Assembly: GCA_014804645.1 (NCBI GenBank)
Contig: JAAUZI010000028.1
Coordinates: forward strand, 5,198-45,102
Source: Lachnospiraceae bacterium
GTDB lineage: Bacteria > Bacillota > Clostridia > Lachnospirales > Lachnospiraceae
Reading direction: 5' to 3'
DNA length: 39,905 bases
Below, piece by piece: positions 28,093-37,681 of the stretch. The number at the start of each line of letters is the position of its first letter. Within the stretch, counting starts at the first letter, position 1. Made by a program: the position numbers and the translations under genes. Under the pieces are notes generated by a model. It saw nothing but the letters and a program-made list of their open reading frames with translations. It ran no database searches and was not told where the DNA came from.

Positions 28093-29349
28093 TTATGAAA
28101 ACGGAATCCTCACGCTCACCCGCAGGCCCCCGGCCCCGTTCTCCACACGCAGCTCCCCTTTCATCTCCTTCATAAAATAGTCGGAGATGAACAGGCCCAG
28201 TCCTGCGCCCTCCCTATCCCCGACATTGCTGCCACGCCTGAATTTCTCCTTCAGCAGAGACAGTTCTTCATCGGGTACACCGCCCCCGAAGTCCTCGATG
28301 GCAAGCACCAGGCAGCGGCTTTCCTTGGTTATGGTAACGACGATCTCTGTATCGGCATACTTGTAGGAATTGGCAAAAATATTGTCCAATACCTGCTGCA
28401 GCCGCAGCTTGTCCACACAGAGCAGACAGGGAGGAATAGTGGGGAGTGCCGAGCGGTGCAAATAGTCGGCATTTTCCAGCAATTCCGCCAGCTCGCCGCT
28501 CTCCATATCGGCCAAAGTCACAGAGAGCTGCTGCAGTTCCTCCAGCGTGGCGGTAAACAGATTGGTAATCAGCGCGTTTATCTGATCCGCCTTGCGGATA
28601 ATCTGCGTGTAATTATCCTTGAGCCTGTCGCTGTCAGTCAAAGCCATCCCCACCTCCGATGCGGCCTTGATACTGGCCACAGGCGTCTTGATATCGTGGG
28701 ACAGCTTTGCCACCAGCTCTTTTTTGCCCGCATTGGCCTGCGCCTCGGCAAGCCGAGCCTTTTTCAGCTCCGAGCGCATGAGGTCAAAGCTCTCGGTAAA
28801 AGCCCCAAAAAGATTCCGCCTGTCCATCTCCAGTGGAATGTCCAGATTTCCTCCCGCCACCCGCCGGGCAAAGTCCTTTAGCTTATGAAAGGGCCTGACG
28901 AGCCGCCGGTGCAGCCAGGCGGTATAGCCCAGCAGCACAATCATCTGAATCAGCAAAATCACCGCCAGCCCCACAGCCAGACTCTGTTTCTGGGCCGCAT
29001 AATCAGCCTCCGCCCCATTGTGGATAATCACCTTTCCCACCACATTTCCATCCCGCTCCACATCCAGAATGGTATCCCTGTGGGCTATGGCTGCATTGAC
29101 ACTCTCACTCAGCCCCTCCGCCGTTTTCCACAGGACATTGCCGCTCTCGTCCAGTATCACATAGTCATATAGCATAGAGGCTGTCTGTCCATCCGGATGC
29201 GGCCAATTGATTTCTACTGATTTGAGAATTTCGTTGACAGCCACCGTATTCTGCCTGAAATCACCGCCACCCCGCATAAAGACGGCCAAAACTGCTGTTT
29301 CAGCCAAAAATATCAGCAGAATGCATATTACGAAATAATTTTTTCTCAT
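28093..29349 (-). CDS. two-component sensor histidine kinase
   Basis: A 418-residue membrane kinase. Transmembrane helices lie at about 5-25 and 127-150, with an extracellular sensor of about 100 residues between them. A HAMP domain follows (about 152-200), then the HisKA phospho-acceptor in AKLSHDIKTPVASIKAASEV near residue 220. The HATPase part has VLDNIFANSYKYA (N box), EDFGGGVPDEEL (G1) and GAGLGLFISDYF (G2). It pairs with the response regulator whose stop overlaps its start (ATGA). The likely output is the ABC transporter 11 kb to the left. Confidence 0.92.
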   Translation of the reverse strand: MRKNYFVICILLIFLAETAVLAVFMRGGGDFRQNTVAVNEILKSVEINWPHPDGQTASMLYDYVILDESGNVLWKTAEGLSESVNAAIAHRDTILDVERDGNVVGKVIIHNGAEADYAAQKQSLAVGLAVILLIQMIVLLGYTAWLHRRLVRPFHKLKDFARRVAGGNLDIPLEMDRRNLFGAFTESFDLMRSELKKARLAEAQANAGKKELVAKLSHDIKTPVASIKAASEVGMALTDSDRLKDNYTQIIRKADQINALITNLFTATLEELQQLSVTLADMESGELAELLENADYLHRSALPTIPPCLLCVDKLRLQQVLDNIFANSYKYADTEIVVTITKESRCLVLAIEDFGGGVPDEELSLLKEKFRRGSNVGDREGAGLGLFISDYFMKEMKGELRVENGAGGLRVSVRIPFS

Positions 29350-30029
29350 GTGGCATCCCCCTGAAATTGATAGCCCTCTCCCCAGTAGGTGACAATATAC
29401 CGCGGCCTGTTGGGATCAGGCTCTATGGCCTCACGAATCCTACGAATATGCACGTTCAGCGTTCCGTCTCCTGTGAACCTGTCCTCCCACACCTTTTCAA
29501 ACAATTCTTTTTTAGACACAACTCTGCCCTGATTAGTCACCAGATATGCCAGCAGTCGAAACTCCATCATCGTCAGTTTTACGGGGTTTTCCTGTACCCA
29601 TACGCCCTTTGCCCCAAAATCTATTTTCAGCCGTCCATCCGAATATCCGTCCTGCCGCACATTCTGTCCATAGCGTTTCAATACCGCTTTTACTTTTGCG
29701 AGCAAAACGCCCAGGGAGTAGGGCTTGGGGATGTAGTCATCGTCGCCGATTCCCAGCGCGACAATCTGATCGTCGTCACTTGTCCGGGCGGAGATAAACA
29801 AAATCGGCTTATCGAAACTTTCCCTAAGCTCCCTGCACAACGCAAAGCCGCTGCCATCCCCAAGATTAATGTCCAGCAGCAGGAGCTGCGCTGTATTTTC
29901 CTGTAAAAAACTGCGACACTGCTCTGCGCCGTAGACCGCCGCCGTCTTCACTCCGAACAGATTAAAGTATTCCGCCGTATTGTCGGCCAGCATTTTCTCA
30001 TCATCTATTATCAGACAGTCGTACTCCAT
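29346..30029 (-). CDS. OmpR-family response regulator
   Basis: A 227-residue regulator. The receiver has acidic pair DDE near residue 9, the phospho-acceptor Asp in LLLDINLGDGSGF near residue 53, Ser/Thr in ILFISART and Lys in YIPKPYS. The C-terminal winged helix has LTMMEFRLLAYLVTNQGRVV and NVHIRRIREAIEPDPNRPRY. ATG 30029 with AAAGGGG is chosen over the longer start because the receiver begins there. Upstream it has the same three-box operator as the ABC transporter, so it is probably autoregulated. Confidence 0.92.
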   Translation of the reverse strand: MEYDCLIIDDEKMLADNTAEYFNLFGVKTAAVYGAEQCRSFLQENTAQLLLLDINLGDGSGFALCRELRESFDKPILFISARTSDDDQIVALGIGDDDYIPKPYSLGVLLAKVKAVLKRYGQNVRQDGYSDGRLKIDFGAKGVWVQENPVKLTMMEFRLLAYLVTNQGRVVSKKELFEKVWEDRFTGDGTLNVHIRRIREAIEPDPNRPRYIVTYWGEGYQFQGDAT

Positions 30030-30100
30030 CCGTACCCCTTTCCCTGCGCCATGCCACTCCGGTTTGCCCGTGATCCCATATCCATTGTTCACCTTTTATC

Positions 30101-30139
30101 CTTAAAGGTCTTTAGAAAAACCTTAAATATTCCTTAAAT
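30101..30139 (-). promoter_or_regulatory. three-box operator upstream of the two-component system
   Basis: CTTAAA at 30101, 30122 and 30133 (21 and 11 bp steps) with TCTTTAGA between the first two. This is the same layout as at 17097-17135. Confidence 0.75.
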
Positions 30140-30193
30140 ATATCCCGTCCCTCACATATTTCTCTCTGCAAAAAGCAATACAGCTGCCCGGGC

Positions 30194-31849
30194 CTATGAC
30201 TCCCGCAGCAGCTGCCTGGTATATTCCTCCCGGGGATGGTTGAAAACCTCCTCCGTATCCCCAATTTCCACTATTTTGCCTTCCTGCATAACCATAATCC
30301 GGTCACTCATCTGATAGATTACATTGATATCATGAGAGATAAACAAATAGGAGAGCTGCAGCTCCTCCTGCAGCCTGCGCATCAGCTCCATAATCTGGGC
30401 CTGTATAGTCACGTCCAGCGCCGACACCGGCTCATCCGCAATAATCAGCCCGGGCCGGGTAATCAGCGCCTGCCCGATACTGATGCGCTGCCGCTGGCCG
30501 CCGCTGAGCTGGGAGGGCCTGCGGTCATAATACTCCTCTGTAAGTCCCACTGTCCGCAGCATCTCCATGGCGGCAGTCCGCATATCCTCCCGGCTCATGG
30601 CCTGAGCAGGATCCAGCTTTCCTCTGGCCCGCAGCGGCTCCTCCAAGAGCCATCCCACTGTCTTGGCGGGGTTCAAACTGCTGTAGGGGTCCTGGAATAT
30701 CATCTGGGGACGGTTGGAAAAATGCTCTATCTCCCCTGTGATCTCCTTATTCATACCTAAGATGGCCTTGGACAGAGAGGTTTTGCCGCAGCCGCTCTCT
30801 CCCACCAACCCCAGAATCTCTCCCCTGCGGATCTCAAAGCTGGCATCCCGCACCACATGGTTTTTCTTTCCTCTGGAAAACAGACTGTTGCTGCCCTCCT
30901 GATAATACACCTGAAGATTCTCCACCGTCACCACAGGCTCCTGCTGTTTTGGGGATTTCCTCTCTCTGGGTTTCATCCGGCTGGGTACCGCCTCAATGAG
31001 ATTGCGGGTATACGTCTGCCGGGGATGCTCAAATATTTTCTCCGGAGTACCGGCCTCCACCACCCGGCCGTCCTTCATCACTGCGATCTTATGGCAGATT
31101 CTTCTGGCCAGATTCAGGTCGTGCGTAATAAAAAGCATGGCGTTGTGCTGCTTTTCATTGATCTCCCTGAGCAGGTCCATGATCTGGTTCTGCACTGTCA
31201 CATCCAACGCCGTGGTAGGCTCGTCCGCCACAATCAGACGGGGATGCAGAATGACGGCCATGGCGATCATAACCCGCTGACGCATACCGCCGCTGAGCTG
31301 ATGCGGATAACAGCCATACACCCGCTCCGGCTCCCGCAGGCCCACCGCCGCAAAGGTCTCCAGCACCAGCTTTTTCATCTCCTGCCGTTCCTGCTTGCTG
31401 TAAAAAAAACGCATGCGACCCTCCCGGACCTCCCGGGAAACTACACCGTCCGCAGACATTCCGCCCACAGTGCCATCTCTGGAATACGCCGGAAGACTGT
31501 GGAGTCTCAGCATTTCCTCCACCTGCCTTCCCACTCTCTGGGTGGGATTCAGAGAAGTCATAGGCTCCTGGAAGACCATGGACATGCAATCCCCCTGATA
31601 CCGACGATACAGTGCCTTATCTCTGGGTTTTCCCGCCTCCTGCAGCACTACGTCATCATACAGGACTCTGCCGCTGGTCACGGTGGCCTCCTCCGACACC
31701 AGACCCATCAGCGTCAGTGCCGTCACGGACTTGCCGGAACCAGACTCGCCCACCACGCCCAGAATCTCCCCGTCAGGAATCTCCAGGCTCACATGGCGCA
31801 CTGCCTCTGTTTTGCCAAAATTGACCGATAGATCCTCTATGGCAATCAT
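30194..31849 (-). CDS. oligopeptide ABC transporter, fused double ATPase (OppD-OppF type)
   Basis: A 551-residue protein with two complete nucleotide-binding domains. The first has Walker [11 protein letters not shown] near residue 35, LSGGMRQR and [20 protein letters not shown]. The second has [10 protein letters not shown] near residue 353, [15 protein letters not shown] and [20 protein letters not shown]. This one-chain D-F form is common in Gram-positives and Dpp/Gsi-type importers. It powers peptide or nickel-type uptake with the permeases and binding protein encoded upstream. It is last in the operon. Confidence 0.93.
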   Translation of the reverse strand: MIAIEDLSVNFGKTEAVRHVSLEIPDGEILGVVGESGSGKSVTALTLMGLVSEEATVTSGRVLYDDVVLQEAGKPRDKALYRRYQGDCMSMVFQEPMTSLNPTQRVGRQVEEMLRLHSLPAYSRDGTVGGMSADGVVSREVREGRMRFFYSKQERQEMKKLVLETFAAVGLREPERVYGCYPHQLSGGMRQRVMIAMAVILHPRLIVADEPTTALDVTVQNQIMDLLREINEKQHNAMLFITHDLNLARRICHKIAVMKDGRVVEAGTPEKIFEHPRQTYTRNLIEAVPSRMKPRERKSPKQQEPVVTVENLQVYYQEGSNSLFSRGKKNHVVRDASFEIRRGEILGLVGESGCGKTSLSKAILGMNKEITGEIEHFSNRPQMIFQDPYSSLNPAKTVGWLLEEPLRARGKLDPAQAMSREDMRTAAMEMLRTVGLTEEYYDRRPSQLSGGQRQRISIGQALITRPGLIIADEPVSALDVTIQAQIMELMRRLQEELQLSYLFISHDINVIYQMSDRIMVMQEGKIVEIGDTEEVFNHPREEYTRQLLRES

Positions 31850-31855
31850 TGCCCG

Positions 31856-32674
31856 TCACCTCCCCAATCGCTGTATGCCTTCGCTGAGCAGCGAAAAACC
31901 CAGCACGATCCACACAATGGTCAGGCCCGGCGCCAGAGCATACCAGGGCGCCGTAGTCAAATAGCCCTGAGCGTCCGACAGCATCTTTCCCAGGCTGGCC
32001 TGAGGAGGCTGCACGCCGATTCCCAGATAGCTCATGCCCGATTCCGCCAGAATCGCATTGTTGAAACCGATCATCACCGACACCCAGAAAGTAGAAAAAA
32101 TATTGGGCAGAATATGCACAAACAGAATTCTTCCCCTGCCCACGCCCATGAGCCGCGCCCGGCTGATATAGTCTGCGTCCCGCAGCCGGATAAACTCACT
32201 CCGAACAATACGTATATAGCTGGGCATAAACACAATACCCAGGGAGATCACCAGATTCCGCTGCCCCGTGCCCATGACACTGATGACCACCAGAGCCAGC
32301 AAAATACTGGGAAATCCATTGATGGCATCAGTGATCCGCATAACGATCTCATCCACAATGCCGCCGAAATACCCAGTCAGAGCGCCCACCAAAATACCGG
32401 CTGCCCCAGAGATTGCCACCACCAGCGTACTGATCAGTATAGTGGTGCCGATCCCCTTCATCACTCTGGAAAAAATATCCCGCCCGAAATTGTCCGTGCC
32501 AAAGAGATGGCGCACAGACGGAGCCACAAAACGCTCGGCGGCAGACATGGCGGTCGTGCTGTGAGGCGTCCAGAAAATGCCCAGCACCCCAAGAAACACA
32601 ACAAGACCTGTCATACACAGGCCCGCGATCAGGTATTTATTCCATTTTATGTTGCTCTTTTTGCTCACACGCAC
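31856..32674 (-). CDS. oligopeptide ABC transporter permease, OppC/DppC type
   Basis: A 272-residue inner-membrane permease. An N-terminal hydrophobic helix is at about 15-33, and five more follow. The periplasmic-side motif HLFGTDNFGRDIFSRVMKGI and the EAA-type loop SRARLMGVGRGRILFVHILP identify the C-type subunit. It starts at GTG 32674 and ends 6 nt before the ATPase gene. Confidence 0.92.
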   Translation of the reverse strand: MRVSKKSNIKWNKYLIAGLCMTGLVVFLGVLGIFWTPHSTTAMSAAERFVAPSVRHLFGTDNFGRDIFSRVMKGIGTTILISTLVVAISGAAGILVGALTGYFGGIVDEIVMRITDAINGFPSILLALVVISVMGTGQRNLVISLGIVFMPSYIRIVRSEFIRLRDADYISRARLMGVGRGRILFVHILPNIFSTFWVSVMIGFNNAILAESGMSYLGIGVQPPQASLGKMLSDAQGYLTTAPWYALAPGLTIVWIVLGFSLLSEGIQRLGR

Positions 32675-32715
32675 TCACACTCTCTCATTTTGGCAAACAT
32701 ATTCCCTGTCCGCTG

Positions 32716-33675
32716 TCATTTTCCACTGATCCTGGGGTCCACCACTCTGTATAAAATATCCACCAGAAAGTACACAAAGATCACCACAAAGGTGATATAC
32801 AATATCAAAATCTCCACCACTGGAAGATCGCGGGTAGAGATGGAACTGATCAGCAGCCGCCCGATTCCCGGCAGGGAAAACACCTGCTCCACCACAATAC
32901 TGCCCGCCACAATCTCGGCGATAATCATTCCCAGAAAGGTGATTACCGGCATCATGGCGTTGCGCAGCACATGGCTGTACATCACTCTCCGCTCGCTGCA
33001 GCCCTTACTCCTGGCTGTACGCACATAGTCGGATTGCATCTCCGTCAGCATGGAATTGCGCAAAAAACGAGCCGTCATAGCCGCCTTGGGCAGAGCGATG
33101 GCCAGCGCCGGAAACAGCAGATAAAAAAGGAATCCCCCCATGTCCCGCTCGTAGCTCACATAGCCCCCCGGCACAAAGCATTTCAGCACCATGCCGAACA
33201 GATAAGTCACAATGATTCCCAGAAAAAAAGAGGGAATCGCCATGGACACCTGGGTAATCACTCCCAGCGCCGCATCCAGTACCTTGTTTTTGCTGTGCGC
33301 CCACAGTACGCCCAGGGGGATAGCTACCACCACGATCAGCACCAGAGAGATAGCCGCCAGAGACAATGTCACCGGCAGCTTGTCACCAATCAGTTCTGCC
33401 ACCGGCATCATTTCATTCATATTCTTTGCATAGCGGTAGCTGACGCCCAGGTCCCCCCGCAGCACGCCACCCACCCAGCGAAAATACCGTACCACCGGAG
33501 GATCATTCAGACCCAGTTCCTCCCTAAGCTGCGCCTCCCGCTCAGGGGTTGCCTCCGTTCCCAGTATGGAAGTCACCACGTCGCCGGGAATAATCTGAAA
33601 AGCAATGAAGGCAGCCGCAGATACCACGAACAATGTCATAATGAGAGTAGCTATTTTCTTACCAAGGTATTTCAT
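32716..33675 (-). CDS. oligopeptide ABC transporter permease, OppB/DppB type
   Basis: A 319-residue permease. The N-terminal signal-anchor is YLGKKIATLIMTLFVVSAAA, and the EAA loop is VRTARSKGCSERRVMYSHVL near residue 210. It forms the membrane channel with the C-type subunit. ATG 33675 has TGGAGG 7 nt upstream. A hairpin leader (33697-33789) lies between the binding-protein gene and this start. Confidence 0.93.
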   Translation of the reverse strand: MKYLGKKIATLIMTLFVVSAAAFIAFQIIPGDVVTSILGTEATPEREAQLREELGLNDPPVVRYFRWVGGVLRGDLGVSYRYAKNMNEMMPVAELIGDKLPVTLSLAAISLVLIVVVAIPLGVLWAHSKNKVLDAALGVITQVSMAIPSFFLGIIVTYLFGMVLKCFVPGGYVSYERDMGGFLFYLLFPALAIALPKAAMTARFLRNSMLTEMQSDYVRTARSKGCSERRVMYSHVLRNAMMPVITFLGMIIAEIVAGSIVVEQVFSLPGIGRLLISSISTRDLPVVEILILYITFVVIFVYFLVDILYRVVDPRISGK

Positions 33676-33696
33676 TGACTGCCTCCATTTTAAGTT

Positions 33697-33789
33697 CCGT
33701 ATCCGCCTTTCCAGTACCATCACCAGTAGAGAATTCTCTGTCCAAAATGCGGCCAGAGAATCCTCTAGGCACTGTACAGGCGGATACTG
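33697..33789 (-). repeat. covarying hairpin leader, copy 3 (between oppA and oppB)
   Basis: A 93-bp inverted repeat. The outer 10-bp stem GTATCCGCCT (33699-33708) pairs with AGGCGGATAC (33778-33787). A middle CAGTACC/GGCACTG stem has about 8 unpaired bases on one side. The inner 14-bp stem (33727-33740 with 33754-33767) has one mismatch. The loop carries TGCGGC, so its motif is reversed relative to the other two copies. The minus-strand end ACGGAACTTAAAATGGAGG leads into the start codon with 21 nt between. Confidence 0.85.
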
Positions 33790-33793
33790 TTTT

Positions 33794-35347
33794 TTATTCC
33801 GTATAATATACAGTGCTCATATCCTGCACATATACAGGATAGAATTTGTAGCCCGCCAGCTTGGGGTCCATGGCGATGGTGATAGGGGGCACCTGGATAA
33901 AGGCGCTGCCCGCCTCGTCGCACAGAATCTTCTGCACCTGCTTGTAGTACTCCGCTTTCTCCGCCGGGTCCAGGGACGCCGCCGCCTTGAGATACGCCTC
34001 ATCATAGGCTTCACTGGCAAAATTCACGAAATTCTTCTTGGAATCCGTCTGGAAACGGTTGGTCAGATAGCCGGGGGTCATGTCGCTGGTGATGCCGGAG
34101 ATCGTAGACTGATAGTTACGATCCGTATAGCAGTCGCTGAGCCAGCTGCTCCACTCCACCGGATTGATAGTGGCGTTGATGCCTGCTGCCTTGAGCTGCT
34201 CGGCCACCACCTCTGCCGTCTGCATATGGTACTCATAGTTGGACGGTACTGTGATCTCCAGATCGAAACCATCCGGGTAACCCGCTTCCGCCATCAGTTC
34301 CTGAGCCTTCTGAATATTGGCGCTGCTGCCATAAGTATCTGTCAGATTCACATAGTAGGTCTGCAGTGTGGGCAGCATGGCGGAACTCACCAATGTGGCA
34401 CCGCCGCCCGCCACAAACTCGTTGACCATATCCAGGTCCAACGCGTAGCAGATAGCCTGCCTGATGCGCAGATCATTCAGTGGCTCCACGGCATTGTTCA
34501 AAAACAGGGCCTGCACCACATCCGAGGGAGCGGACAGAATCTGGAAACTGCCCTTCAGCTCACCCGCCTGGCTGTCTGTCAAATAGGGATATATCTGGAT
34601 AGAGCCGCCCTTTAACTCCAGCAGCGCGGTATCGGGGCTGTTGACGATCTTAAAATTCACCTCGTCCAGATAGGGCAGTCCCTCCTGCCAGTAATCCGGG
34701 TTCTTGGTCATTACCAGGCCCTCCTGGGGCTTATATGACACAAAAGAAAACGGCCCTGTCCCGATGGGCGTCCCGCTCTCCTCCTCCCCGCTGCCCGCAG
34801 GGATGATGGCTGCCACAAAGCTGTAAATCAACTCCGTGTTGGCAGTGCCCACTGTGACCTGAACCGTCTGTTCATCCAAAATTTCAACGCTTGTCAGACC
34901 GCTCAATGAAGAGATCAGCGGCGTGCCGTCCAGCAGTCCTGAGACTCTGTCCAGAGAGTATTTCACGTCCTCCGCCGTCACCAGATTGCCATTGTGAAAC
35001 TTCACGCCCTGTCTGAGCGTAAAGGTGTATACCAATCCATCCTCGGATACGGTATAGTCACTGGCAAGCGCCTTCATCAAGTCGCCGTTCTCATCCGGCT
35101 TTACCAAACCTTCAAAGATGTTAAATAGGATTTCTTTAGTTCCTGCCGCAGTTGCCTTATGAGGGTCAAGACTATCAACATCCTGTTGTATTCCTACAAC
35201 AATGGAGCCTCCGTAGACAGGATTGCCCGCCTGGGACTCCGTAGAGGAATTATCCCCCGAAGAATCTTCAGTGCCGCCTGCGCATCCGCCCAGTGCAGCC
35301 ATCGACAAAAGTGCCATAATCAGTAAAACGCTAATCCGTTTTTTCAT
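33794..35347 (-). CDS. oligopeptide ABC transporter substrate-binding lipoprotein (SBP family 5)
   Basis: A 517-residue lipoprotein. The signal peptide MKKRISVLLIMALLSMAALG ends in the lipobox LGGC, with Cys at residue 22. A disordered SSGDNSSTES linker follows. The family-5 signature GGSIVVGIQQDVDSLDPHKA is at about residue 48, and VYTFTLRQGVKFHNGNLVTA at about 110. It binds peptides or similar ligands outside the membrane and hands them to the permeases. It is first in the operon. Confidence 0.93.
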   Translation of the reverse strand: MKKRISVLLIMALLSMAALGGCAGGTEDSSGDNSSTESQAGNPVYGGSIVVGIQQDVDSLDPHKATAAGTKEILFNIFEGLVKPDENGDLMKALASDYTVSEDGLVYTFTLRQGVKFHNGNLVTAEDVKYSLDRVSGLLDGTPLISSLSGLTSVEILDEQTVQVTVGTANTELIYSFVAAIIPAGSGEEESGTPIGTGPFSFVSYKPQEGLVMTKNPDYWQEGLPYLDEVNFKIVNSPDTALLELKGGSIQIYPYLTDSQAGELKGSFQILSAPSDVVQALFLNNAVEPLNDLRIRQAICYALDLDMVNEFVAGGGATLVSSAMLPTLQTYYVNLTDTYGSSANIQKAQELMAEAGYPDGFDLEITVPSNYEYHMQTAEVVAEQLKAAGINATINPVEWSSWLSDCYTDRNYQSTISGITSDMTPGYLTNRFQTDSKKNFVNFASEAYDEAYLKAAASLDPAEKAEYYKQVQKILCDEAGSAFIQVPPITIAMDPKLAGYKFYPVYVQDMSTVYYTE

Positions 35348-35403
35348 GATATGTTCCTCTCCTCTTCGATTAATAAACCTCTCATTATTCTATTGTCTCC
35401 TAC

Positions 35404-35431
35404 ATTGTAGCATAGATATTCCGCATTGCAA
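35404..35431 (-). promoter_or_regulatory. probable promoter of the opp operon
   Basis: TTGCAA (35431-35426), 16 bp, TACAAT (35409-35404) on the minus strand, about 57 nt upstream of the oppA start. Confidence 0.65.
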
Positions 35432-35534
35432 GTATTTTTTCCCGTACATACGCTGATTTTCTCCCCCCGCAATGCTGACTTTGGTATTGTTGTGAAGTCA
35501 AAATATTGTGTGATTTTACACCGCCGTGCAGGGG

Positions 35535-36185
35535 TCACTCTGTCTCCTCCCAGTAATTATGGCTGCGGGCCTCGTCATAGTAAATCACATTCTCCCGCTC
35601 TATTGTGATCTTCCCGTCCGTCACATCCAGAATCGTCACACCACAGTTCTTGTGGACGCCGCCATTCCAGAAATTCTTCATATCCGTGATGGTGAGGCTG
35701 CTGAGCAGACCCTTGACCGCCGCCCCGTGGCTGGAAAAAAGAATAGTCTTGTCCGCATTATCCGGGTTATCTGCCACCTCATGCAAAAACTCCGTGGTCC
35801 TTTGGCACAGCTGTTCAATGCTCTCCGCCCCCTGAGGCGGAACATAATTGCCCGGATCTACAAAAAAGTTCATAAAGGCCGGGTCCGGGATCGTAAAATT
35901 CTTGGGACTGCAGCAATACCCCTCATAGATACCAAAGCCAATTTCCCGGATTCTGGGTTCCTCCAGCAGCGGAATCTCCCGCTCTCCCCGGATAACCTCC
36001 GCCGTCTGCCTGGCACGTTTCAGGGGACTGGTATAGATCAGGTCAAATGACACGTCCTTAAGTCCCCTGGCCGTCTCCCGCGCCAGCTCCAGACCGTTTT
36101 CATTCAGGGGGATATCCGTGGCGCCCTGAAGCCGCTGCTCCAGATTCCAGTCTGTCTCCCCGTGTCGTATCAGATATATTTTCAT
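35535..36185 (-). CDS. histidine phosphatase (phosphoglycerate-mutase-like) family protein
   Basis: A 216-residue enzyme of the branch-1 histidine phosphatase superfamily. The phospho-acceptor motif LIRHGETDWN is at residues 4-13, with YTSPLKRARQTAEV and the second catalytic His in SSHGAAVKGLLSSL near residue 152. These enzymes remove phosphate from small metabolites; the substrate is unknown. ATG 36185 follows AGGAGAG. It lies between the chemoreceptor and opp genes on the same strand. Confidence 0.88.
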   Translation of the reverse strand: MKIYLIRHGETDWNLEQRLQGATDIPLNENGLELARETARGLKDVSFDLIYTSPLKRARQTAEVIRGEREIPLLEEPRIREIGFGIYEGYCCSPKNFTIPDPAFMNFFVDPGNYVPPQGAESIEQLCQRTTEFLHEVADNPDNADKTILFSSHGAAVKGLLSSLTITDMKNFWNGGVHKNCGVTILDVTDGKITIERENVIYYDEARSHNYWEETE

Positions 36186-36225
36186 GCGCTAATACTCTCC
36201 TGTCCAATCTGTCAAACCAGCAGAT

Positions 36226-37623
36226 TTATGCCTTGATATCCGTAGATTCTCTGTCCCCGTTTTCCGCCAGAAACTTTTTCATGCTGTCTATAGCGGCGGA
36301 AAAACGTTTATATATCTCAAGAGCCTGCTGGAACTGGCGAAGTGCCTCCTCCTCGTTCCCTGCATCCTTGGCATTCCAAGAGGCGCATGCACAGCGATGC
36401 AACTCTTCATGGCAGCTGACCGCCTGTTTGAACTCGCGACTGCCGACGATGCGCTGATCGGTCAGGGAAGTGGCCCATTTGCCAAATTTACATCCCTTTG
36501 GATTGTTGAGCTGTTCTATTTTCAACGTCTCAAATCCGGCCAGATTGTTGTATAGTCTCCAGGTAAAAATCAAGTGGTCAACCGCATAAACCGTGAGCCA
36601 GTCCTGGGTAGAAAGCCTGGAAATCCCTCTTGCCATGCCGCTCCGGATGGAGTCGATATTGCGTGAAATATGATAGAGGTGTACGCCTGTATCCATACAT
36701 TCCCTGTGAAGTGTTTTATAATTGGCGTCAAGAGCGTCAACCGCTTTTACAAAGGAATGCGTCAGTCCTGACTGGTTGCGGATTTCTTCGTTCACAAGTT
36801 CAATTTCCTCTGCGATACGGGAAATCTGCTTGCTCATGGCTTCCACGCTCTCAACAGAGTTGTGAATCTCCTCGTTGCCGCTGCGCAGACATACGGTGGC
36901 AGACTGCACGGAATCCACCAGATTCTCAATACCCGACATCAGTTCTCCCACATATCGGGTAATATGGTCGGTGGAAGTAGAGGTATTGGCGGCAAGCTCC
37001 TGCATTTGGCTCGCTACCACAGAAAATCCTCTGCCGGCCTCCCCGGCGCGGGCCGCTTCAATGGATGCGTTCAGCGCCAGCAGACTGCTTTTGCTTGCAA
37101 GTTTCTTCACCCCATCCACAATACCGTTGATCTGGAGAGCCTTTTCCCTAAAGTCTGCTATCTGCCCGTTGATCTGTTCAATTTGTGTGGAAGAGTCATC
37201 TATCACGCGAATACTGTCACTCAGCTGTCTGGTACAGGTGTCGGTGGTGTTCATTATCTCCCTTGAGTTATCACGGATACTGGCGGCAGACTCCTGAATA
37301 TTTATGATAGAATCGCCCAGTTCCTGGCTGGAGCTGCTCATCTCCTCAATGGCAATGGATTGGCTGGACACCTGTTCCAACATGACTTTTACACAGGAAC
37401 TGTCCCCAATAACTGTCATGGCGTCGTTGAGCCGCATGGTAGATTTGTTATTGGCATTTAAGATATACAGCATAAACTGTTTCCATTTCTGTTCCAGCTC
37501 CGCATCCAGAAACGAGATGGGTTCGGTCAGTGAACAGTCCCCTCCCATGACCTTGTCTATGCAGGCGAAAAGGGCCGCCTTGTCGGCATTAAGCTGTTGT
37601 TCTGACATCCTTTTGTTCTTCAT
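36226..37623 (-). CDS. cytosolic methyl-accepting chemotaxis protein with CZB domain
   Basis: A 465-residue receptor without transmembrane helices. A short N-terminal helical domain (residues 1-75) precedes the signalling coiled coil. The highly conserved hairpin tip is SKSSLLALNASIEAARAGEA, then GRGFSVVASQMQELA, near residue 190. The C-terminal CZB (zinc-binding) domain is visible in DHLIFTWRLYNNLAG, NPKGCKFGKWA and SCHEELHRCA, giving the Cys and His ligands. CZB receptors respond to zinc or to oxidants such as hypochlorite. It starts at ATG 37623 with AGAGG upstream. Confidence 0.9.
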   Translation of the reverse strand: MKNKRMSEQQLNADKAALFACIDKVMGGDCSLTEPISFLDAELEQKWKQFMLYILNANNKSTMRLNDAMTVIGDSSCVKVMLEQVSSQSIAIEEMSSSSQELGDSIINIQESAASIRDNSREIMNTTDTCTRQLSDSIRVIDDSSTQIEQINGQIADFREKALQINGIVDGVKKLASKSSLLALNASIEAARAGEAGRGFSVVASQMQELAANTSTSTDHITRYVGELMSGIENLVDSVQSATVCLRSGNEEIHNSVESVEAMSKQISRIAEEIELVNEEIRNQSGLTHSFVKAVDALDANYKTLHRECMDTGVHLYHISRNIDSIRSGMARGISRLSTQDWLTVYAVDHLIFTWRLYNNLAGFETLKIEQLNNPKGCKFGKWATSLTDQRIVGSREFKQAVSCHEELHRCACASWNAKDAGNEEEALRQFQQALEIYKRFSAAIDSMKKFLAENGDRESTDIKA

Positions 37624-37681
37624 AATTACCTCTTTTCTAGGCGTATTGCACCACCGTTCCGTGTACTTTACCATTTCTTAA

